A stretch of 64,000 bases of DNA, from positions 83,930,849 through 83,994,848 of the forward strand of contig CM042029.1 of NCBI GenBank assembly GCA_023525975.1. The letters run 5' to 3'. The first letter of the stretch is position 1. The number at the start of each line of letters is the position of its first letter. The position numbers were made by a program, and so were the translations under genes. This document shows, piece after piece, positions 57,674 to 64,000 of the stretch. The notes under the pieces are model-generated. The model was not told where the DNA came from. It was given only the letters and a program-made list of their open reading frames with translations, and searched no databases. Source of the stretch: Smallanthus sonchifolius. Its lineage: Eukaryota; Streptophyta; Magnoliopsida; Asterales; Asteraceae.

Positions 57674-58099
57674 TAGTACTGGATCCACCCCCTTGGTGGG
57701 ACTTATCACACTAAATCTTGGAATAACACCCAAACCAAAATTAATTATTTATTTTTTCAATCTTAAAAAAATTTACGATATTAAAAAAATACAATGTTTA
57801 TTCGATTTTCAAAAAATTAAAAAAAAAAAAAAATATGAACAAAATTTATTTTGGGAAAATTCTCAAAATAAACATTTTCATTTTGAAAATTCTTAAAACA
57901 GACAGAATTTTCCACTTTCCTTAAAATAAACATCAAATTTTCGCCGAAACATTCTTCAAACTCAACGAATTCGTCGAGTTACGTGTCTCATTACAACTTA
58001 CACGTGCAGTTCTTGCTTAGTTACGTGTCTCATAATAGAACAAAACACCGAAATATCAGCAAGATGCCATCTTACGACACAAATACCCGGCAAAACGCT

Positions 58100-58265
58100 T
58101 GAATATCTGTCGGCGAAACCTATTCATATTCCGGCGAACCTTCAATTCCGGCAAAATGCCTTTCCAATACTCGGGTTTCGCCGAAAGCTATTCATATTCC
58201 GGCGTAAAACATGTTCATATTTCGGCGAAACCTCTTCATGTTTCGGCGAAACCTATTCATTTTCT
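58100..58265. repeat. Minisatellite of CGGCGAAACCTATTCATATT units
   Basis: About six degenerate copies of an 18-24 bp unit (CGGCGAAACCTATTCAT and variants) lie inside the left half of the long-TIR element. Confidence 0.65.
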
Positions 58266-58307
58266 GGCATTTTTCCGAGTTACGTAACTGTTCCAATGAA
58301 AACTAAA

Positions 58308-60936
58308 TGTAACATCCCGGGTTTCATCTAATAAGCGAGATTATTATATATGTGTATATATTGTACATAGTGGACGTAAACGTTACAGGAATTTAACGAG
58401 ACTTAACCGAAGGCGAGAAGCAAGGGTTCGTTTTTATGTAAGTAAATCTAGAGGGTGGCGAGTAACTAACGAGACGTAGTGAGGTTTCATTAAAAATAAC
58501 GAACGGGCCAAGCCCGGGAGGTCTACGATGCGTGAGGGCTAAGCCCGACTTAAGGGAAACACCCTTAGGGTGTTACGTATGGGGAGGAGACCCCATTTTT
58601 GGGGTTTGCGGCTGTTGTGATCGAAGAGAGACGAAGGAGACGAGAGCTTCAAGCTCTACGACGATTTCCAGGGTTTTGCGCAAGAGAAGAACTCGAGGAA
58701 GATGAGACCGATTAGTGGTGCGATCGGCGCGTGTCATCCGGTTAAAATGTATACAGTACATAACCCTAATTCTTCTTTTCATTACATTTTTCATGATTGG
58801 TGAAGAAAGCGAGCAAAAATGAGAATCCGGTGAGAATTTCCGGATACTGTTTGGGTTTCCGGTGACGGCAGGCGGCAGCGAGGGTAGCAAGTGAAAGGGT
58901 TTGGCGACACGGTCGCGTGGATATATTATTTGTCTAATTCCGAGTTCGTTTGATAGGGGTTCGAGCAGGGCGAAGTTAGACGCGTAAAACAAGCGAATCC
59001 GGCCACTGTTTCGCTTTTCCGGTGAAAGAGGCGGTGGTTTCCGGCAACGGAGACTGGTTCGTCTGAAAGGATTCGGCGATACGGACGCCTGGACATATGA
59101 TTCGCCTAAAATGGAGTTCATTTGGGTATATTTTAAGTTACTCATATTTTGATGAGCAAAACCGAACGAGCTGAAAGACAAATTCGTGTTCTGGCAGCAG
59201 CGGTGGCGGCGAAGGGCCGACACCAATAATTTTCTGAGGTCGGGCATGTTGAGACGAACGCGTGGATATGTGGTTCGCGTGAAACAGAGCTCGTATGGTC
59301 GAGATATGAGCAAAACAAGTTTTCCTCTCGCGTGATGCTCAACGGTTTCGTACAAAACCGCTTAGAACGACTTGTACGCAAAGGTATCAACCCATAGGAC
59401 TTTATATTCATTGTTGGGGAGTATTTTGGGATATACGAAAAATGTCGGGAACGGCTTTCGGGAACATTAATTTAAGGGTTTTTGTACGCGAGCGAGCGCG
59501 ATGGTTGTACAGTTTGGGATGACTTAGACCGAGCTTGTAGCTGCTGGTCCAGAATAAATGCGTTAGTGTTATTTCGGTAATAGGATTGACCGGGTAGTTC
59601 ATTTGACGACAGGTTCGCGTAGGACTACGAGTTTACGGGTATGCGACTTCGGAAGGAAGGCTTCGCAACCGGTGAGTTTCTAATCCCCCTCTTTAAAACG
59701 TTTTACTGTTTTGAGGCTATCGTACATACATTCTCGTGGTGTTAATATAATTAATCATGTTAAAGGTTTCGGGTTCTAACCCGACGTGCTTTGAGTCTAA
59801 AATGAGTATTAAGGGATTATAGGGTCTAGGGTGTGGTTATGTGAACGTGACATCTAGGGTCACTAGCAATGAATGAGTGATGTGTTAAGGGTTGGCCAGG
59901 GAGAGTCGGGCGTTAAGCTAAATGCTTATGATTTCATGTGGGGTATAATTGTTCTAGTGTCATGTGTGAAGTACAGGTGTAGATAACGTGTCGTGTATAT
60001 GATGTGTGATATTATGTATTTATATTTGTGTGACGTGTTTGCATCGTTGTCTGTGTGACATGGCAAACGGGATTTGTGAAGGATGAGGTCCTTCGGGAAG
60101 TCACCAAAGGTGACATTTATTTAGCAGGGTAATGATGAGCTCGAGGTGCGTCGAACGCCCCGACGAGGGTGCAATGATAAGGTATGTGTTGGCATGCGTA
60201 TATATGTGTTAATTTGCATGCTAGTAATGAGTTATGTTTATTTTGTGTGAGATAGTGTTAATGCGATGTGTTGATGATATTATCGTGGTATGTAAAGTAG
60301 ACTGACCGTTGTGTCAGGATTGTGACATGACTTAGATGATTGTCATGTCAGTTAATTGTGAAAGCCTTGGTTAAGACCGGGTGTGTTAATGTTTAGGGTA
60401 TATTGTGCTAACCAAGAGTCGAGTTGATGCTTGTTCTTGAGTATGAGTTATCAGTATAGTATGTGAGTCTATGTCAAACTGATGGTAAGGTTGTTATTAT
60501 TATTATGGGTAGTAACGGCTGAGTCTCGAGTGATAAACGGTTATGGGAGTGTCATGGGATGACAGGGGATTAATTATTCGTTAATAAATGGTAATATTAT
60601 TTTAAAAAGGACCGGAGTGTCCTGAGTGAAATAAACTAAAGAACATGATGTGATGGTTTTTGTTTAAATTAAACTATTAGAACTCACTCAGCGTAACTGA
60701 GTTTGTATGTATGTTAGATTGTTCTGCAGGTAAGTGTAGAGTTGACGTATCTTGGCTTGGAAGCGGCGTTACTCGGATTGGTGTGTAGGCATTCGTGAGG
60801 TAAGCTAATAACGTTAAATAGTAATAAATGAAATTTGAAAGACTTCCGCTGTAGTTTGAATTGCAATAAATGTGTTTTTAACGGAAATGACCCGTTATGA
60901 GAATCAACAGTAGGATGCCCGGGTTGAGGTCTTACA
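58308..60936 (+). mobile_element. Solo gypsy LTR (2.6 kb)
   Basis: It starts TGTAACATCCCGGG and ends GGTTGAGGTCTTACA, with no coding domain on either side. It is the full-length counterpart of the truncated LTR at 28927-30448. CAATG follows the right end and also occurs nine bases before the left end, so the target duplication may be CAATG with a short filler, or lost. Open frames inside (for example 58573-59355 minus) are not genes. Confidence 0.7.
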
Positions 60937-61259
60937 CAATGGTCACTGAGAACAGAAGTTCATACGAGGACAACAGAGAATTTCACAACCTGTTATGTAA
61001 TGAGACCCGTTATGTAAAATGAGAGCTGTTATGTAAAATGAGACACGTAACTCTACGAATTCGTCGAGTTTGAAGAATATTCTGGCGAAAATTTCATGTT
61101 TATTTTGCGGGAATGGAAAATTCTTTGTTTGTCTTAAGGAATTTGAAAAGGAAAATGCATATTTTGGGAATTTTCCCTTTTATTTATGTATATATAACCA
61201 CACATGTGTAGATAAACTTCTAAATATACAAAAACATATGAAAAAGTTAGTTAAATGTA

Positions 61260-62127
61260 GAGTAAATTACACAAATTGCCCTTTAATTATATATGAAATT
61301 TCACCTTCTGTTCTTTAACTTCAATAAGTAAAGATATTATCCTTATTTGAAAATTTGTGCACACTCTATGTCCTTTACACTAACTAATATTGTTTTTTTT
61401 TCTAATTTAAACCTATACATGTGCCTAGCATATGAGGGTAAAACGATCATTTTACCCTCAAATGGACAATTTATGAAATATACTTCCCCACTCATGTTCC
61501 TCTCACCACCAATCTTAAAATGCAAACATGTGCCTCCCACCTGCAAACATATGCCACCCACCACCAGTCTTTTATCTTTCCAAAAATTCCTTTTATCTTC
61601 ATAACCATTCTCCTTCCTCCTCTCGCACTCTGCTCTAACTCCGACCACCACCCTCGCCACACTGCCACCTCCAGTTCTAAACATCTCAACACAATCTCTT
61701 TCCTCTCCCCAATATCTTCACCTTCGATCCCCAAACCTTAGAGCCGGTCATTGAACCAGTGGTGGCACCCTGGTAGCGGCCTAGGGTTCTGATGAGATCC
61801 GCTCAAAGATCCACCATTGCCATTGGAGGTTACCTAATCCGTTTGAGACCACCATTGTCGCCTGTTCAAGTAGCCCTACATCGCCACCTTCTTGACAGGA
61901 ACTTCGCCGGAACCGTAAACGGGTGTCGTCGGAAAAGCGACTTTAGCCAGAAAACGGTTCTGAATACTAGCCTTTCACCATCTCCACCCTTAATCACCAC
62001 GACCATTTTAAAGGATAAAAGGTGTTCATAAATTTCTAAAAAAAAGATGATCTCTATAATTATTGAAGTCAAATGACATAGAATGTAATTTTATATATAA
62101 CTAAAGGATAATTTGTGTAATTTACTC
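61260..62127. mobile_element. Non-autonomous MULE with perfect 9-bp TSD
   Basis: The 868-bp element has inverted ends of about 130 bp starting GAGTAAATTACACAAATT and perfect flanking direct repeats TTAAATGTA (61251-61259 and 62128-62136). The interior (61,480-62,030) is C/T-rich, then GC-richer, like the leader and first exon of a plant gene, without transposase. The ends resemble those of the MULE at 7297-8575 (TAAATTACA core). This is the Pack-MULE arrangement. Confidence 0.88.
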
Positions 62128-62136
62128 TTAAATGTA

Positions 62137-62618
62137 TTTATATATACATAAACATCTATGTATGTATGTAAGTACACAATTTTAAAAATATAAACCATGG
62201 TTCACAAATTTAAACGATTTAGATTTTTTATTTTTTTTTGCCTAGTGTTGTGTAATATATTATAGGGAGTATCCCAAAAAGGGAGCATCCCAAAAAGGGA
62301 GATTTTGTCTAAATAGCCTAAAATGGTTTTTTAAAATTAAATATCTGGCTCTAATGTACTACGATTGAACTCATTTCAACGACATTATAACTCTAAACAC
62401 AAATCCCTAAATCCTAAACCTTAACACTAAACCCTAAAGCTAAGAGTTTTGCAACTAGATAAGATGTGTCTAAAATGAAGCTAAAATGAATGAAATATAA
62501 ATGTTCAAAGTAGCATGTTTGATATGCAACATAAAATAATGAAACAGATAGGGTTTATAAATAAGGATTCAAAATGTTTGGTGTCCTAGGCGCATGCTCA
62601 CGGGTTAATCATTTCAAA
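62137..62618. other. AT-rich intergenic DNA
   Basis: It contains a direct repeat (CCCAAAAAGGGAG at 62273 and 62289) and a loose run of CCCTAAA-like words (62,395-62,445). No gene was recognised. Confidence 0.4.
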
Positions 62619-62660
62619 CTAGCAGTTTCCCCTCCGAGCGTTGCGGCGGGGAATTTCATG
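62619..62660 (-). mobile_element. Helitron 3' end
   Basis: On the minus strand the hairpin CCCCGCCGCAACGCTCGGAG, continuing GGG, is followed by AAACTG and CTAG (62622-62619), then T. The element body would run to higher coordinates and may include everything to the window end. The 5' TC end is not identified. Confidence 0.65.
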
Positions 62661-63273
62661 CCGGAGATTATTGTTTATGTTCACATATTTTGGTTACCGC
62701 AACTCTTCTGTGGGTAATTCCGGCACACCGTGAGTGTTTCCAGGTTTTGCATCATTAACACACTGAATGGCATAGCCTGCATGATCAAGATATATAAACT
62801 TTTATAAGTAGCACAGACAGTTAAGGGGATTTAGTCCATCAAATGTGATCCATTAATATTAAGTGATCCAGCATATGAACCTCAAACATTAATGGATTGA
62901 AACCCCTGAGTTTCTTCACAAAACGAACACTGCAAATAAAAGAAAACCTATAAACCTACATATTTCAATCAAGCAAGGCTAACACTGCACTAAAGAAACT
63001 ATTTTTTTTTTCATTTGATCATGGAAGAGACATAAGAGAAAGGTATTATACTTTATTATTATTATACAATTTAAGGACTAAAAATAGTTGCTTGAATTTC
63101 TAATATTTAGTGGTTATAATTTAACATGAATTCACATAGTTACTACTAATTATCCTCATGCTAATAGCAACTTACCATGATCACCATAAGAAATATATAT
63201 CAAAGAAGATTATTTTTGTCTACAACAGTGAAAACATGAATAATATGGAATGTTTAATTAACCTCCTATCCCT
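62661..63273. other. Possible Helitron-captured sequence
   Basis: On the minus strand an acceptor-like CATGCAG at about 62,783 precedes a short open stretch and a donor-like CG|GTAACC near 62,697, which could be a captured exon. No product can be named. The rest is AT-rich. Confidence 0.3.
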
Positions 63274-63444
63274 TTATTTGTGCCATGTACTATTTGGGTT
63301 CCAAATCCCTTTATAATACCTGTTAGTAGATCCCAAATCCCCATTACCACCATCCCCACCCCTATAGAAATTCATAAAAGAACTACTTTCCAAAATTAAG
63401 ATCAGAACAATTAACAAACAAAAGTGATATCGTCCAAAACTCAT
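63274..63444 (-). CDS. Putative small secreted peptide, 56 residues
   Basis: The frame starts ATG at 63444, with an in-frame TAA six bases upstream of it, and stops at 63276-63274. The N-terminus MSFGRYHFCLLIVLILILES is a good signal-peptide candidate: a short basic start, then a 10-residue hydrophobic core. The rest is Gly/Asn-rich and Cys-free, ending TNRYYKGIWNPNSTWHK. That layout is typical of precursors of short plant signalling peptides, but I recognise no known family motif (CLE, CEP, IDA, RGF, PSY). A TATA-like CATATAA lies at 63617-63611. It lies beyond a Helitron 3' end and may be captured sequence. It could also be a chance frame. Confidence 0.35.
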   Translation of the reverse strand: MSFGRYHFCLLIVLILILESSSFMNFYRGGDGGNGDLGSTNRYYKGIWNPNSTWHK

Positions 63445-63505
63445 ATATGGTTAAAGGGTCAAGTAACCGTCGATAAGGAAACAAATCAAGTAATTAAAGG
63501 CTTAA

Positions 63506-63590
63506 ATAACCCTCGTTAAGGAAACAAACCAACCTAACCCTCGTTAAGGAAACAAACCAACCTAACCCTCGTTAAGGAAACAAACCAAGT
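63506..63590. repeat. Three tandem 28-bp repeats
   Basis: ACCCTCGTTAAGGAAACAAA recurs with a 28-bp period, with copies of CCCTCGTTAAG at 63510, 63538 and 63566. A diverged fourth copy lies at about 63,466-63,495. The array is in the putative leader/promoter of the small peptide frame. Confidence 0.8.
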
Positions 63591-64000
63591 TTATCATCAC
63601 GACTCCTAACTTATATGAAACGATTTAATGAGGCTCGGATCTATAAACAAATGAACAAACAAATAAAAATCTGTCGCGGCTGCAAATATATCAATTTACC
63701 ATGTGAACTCTTTTTTTGTATGATATATAAAAAAAACATAATTTTACAAATCCTCGACATATTCGTAAGAGTAAACAAACTTTTTGGAGTGTAATCTGAC
63801 CTCTATGTAGTTCAATTCATCAGAAAGCTCTTAGAGCACACTCTTGTTCTGCATAAAATCAGATAAATATTGAATTATTATGTATTAACAATAAATATAG
63901 AACATATCTAAGCACGTCAACGCTGGTCTCATGATTGGTACCGCCTCCCACTACAACAATATCACCCTATACCGAAGACTTTTTTTGACCCTATAGCGAC
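63591..64000. other. AT-rich DNA to window end
   Basis: No gene or element was recognised. Confidence 0.4.

Larger units (their letters stand above)
57853..61177. mobile_element. Long-TIR element interrupted by a solo LTR
   Basis: Inverted ends of about 130-150 bp begin GGGAAAATTC and share AAATTTTCGCC, ATTCTTCAAACTC, ACGAATTCGT and GAGTTACGTGTCTCATT (left 57853-57995; right 61040-61177). Without the inserted LTR (58308-60936) the element is about 0.7 kb and non-coding. The size and long TIRs suggest a MULE-type element. A target duplication could not be confirmed. Confidence 0.65.

Noticed and set aside
58573..59411. 260-codon minus frame in the solo LTR
   Set aside because: The basic, Ser/Arg-rich composition and lack of domains, plus its place inside an LTR, argue against a gene.
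1..64000. CRISPR arrays, bacterial operons, phage or integron features
   Set aside because: All repeats have eukaryotic transposon or minisatellite structure, genes are intron-containing and the element content is plant nuclear.

Overview
The window is nuclear DNA of a flowering plant, almost certainly a eudicot (possibly Asteraceae; that rank is a guess from the style of the retroelements). The reasons are introns with GT..AG borders, plant lineages of Ty3/gypsy and Ty1/copia elements, Mutator-like elements (MULEs) with 9-bp target duplications, many Helitron-type ends, a PIF/Harbinger MITE, and a nuclear copy of part of chloroplast accD. It is AT-rich and gene-poor, and most of it can be assigned to transposable elements.

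1-24,300: gene-bearing but littered with small elements. Two paralogous two-exon Nudix hydrolase genes lie on the minus strand (3321-5039 and 11486-12425); both have an intact Nudix box split by a phase-1 intron, and both introns are filled with small transposons. A first exon of a probable plastid-targeted protein lies at 9645-9875 (minus). Around them are Helitron-like elements, two structurally complete non-autonomous elements (a MULE carrying gene-like sequence with a Harbinger MITE nested in it, and a 100-bp tRNA-derived SINE with a 17-bp target duplication), a decayed copia gag with one LTR, a CACTA fragment with a nested MITE, and minisatellites.

24,300-28,750: the most unusual locus. 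A FAR1-type MULE transposase (zinc-finger DNA-binding domain, DDE core, SWIM-like finger) is followed by an intron whose splice sites join it in frame to a reading frame resembling ATHILA retrotransposon ORF-1. The promoter holds a cluster of TATACGYATCGTATA sites, including a 14-bp-arm palindrome. The copy is broken by two compensating small frameshifts and two in-frame stops.

28,900-53,160: a nested retrotransposon stack. A Tat-lineage Ty3/gypsy element (gag 30.4-31.6 kb; gag C-terminus/protease, RT, RNase H, second RNase H and integrase 45.2-49.6 kb; spliced antisense ORF 50.7-52.3 kb) was interrupted by a solo LTR (31656-45195, target duplication TCTGT). That LTR was in turn interrupted by a Tekay-like chromovirus (32928-43464, target duplication TTTAA, 2.8-kb LTRs). 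The Tekay LTRs are about 99% alike although its coding region is wrecked, so it was probably moved in trans. The left end of the Tat element is fused to a fragment of another LTR family.

53,160-64,000: promoter-like DNA, another Helitron, the accD fragment abutting a GC-rich minisatellite, a long-terminal-inverted-repeat element containing a solo LTR of the same family as the fragment at 28.9 kb, a textbook non-autonomous MULE (868 bp, perfect 9-bp target duplication), and a Helitron 3' end. Beyond that end lies a 56-codon frame for a possible small secreted peptide.

No operons, CRISPR arrays, rRNA genes or functional tRNA genes were seen. Apart from the two Nudix genes, the single exon and the small peptide frame, the coding sequence here belongs to mobile elements, nearly all of it broken.
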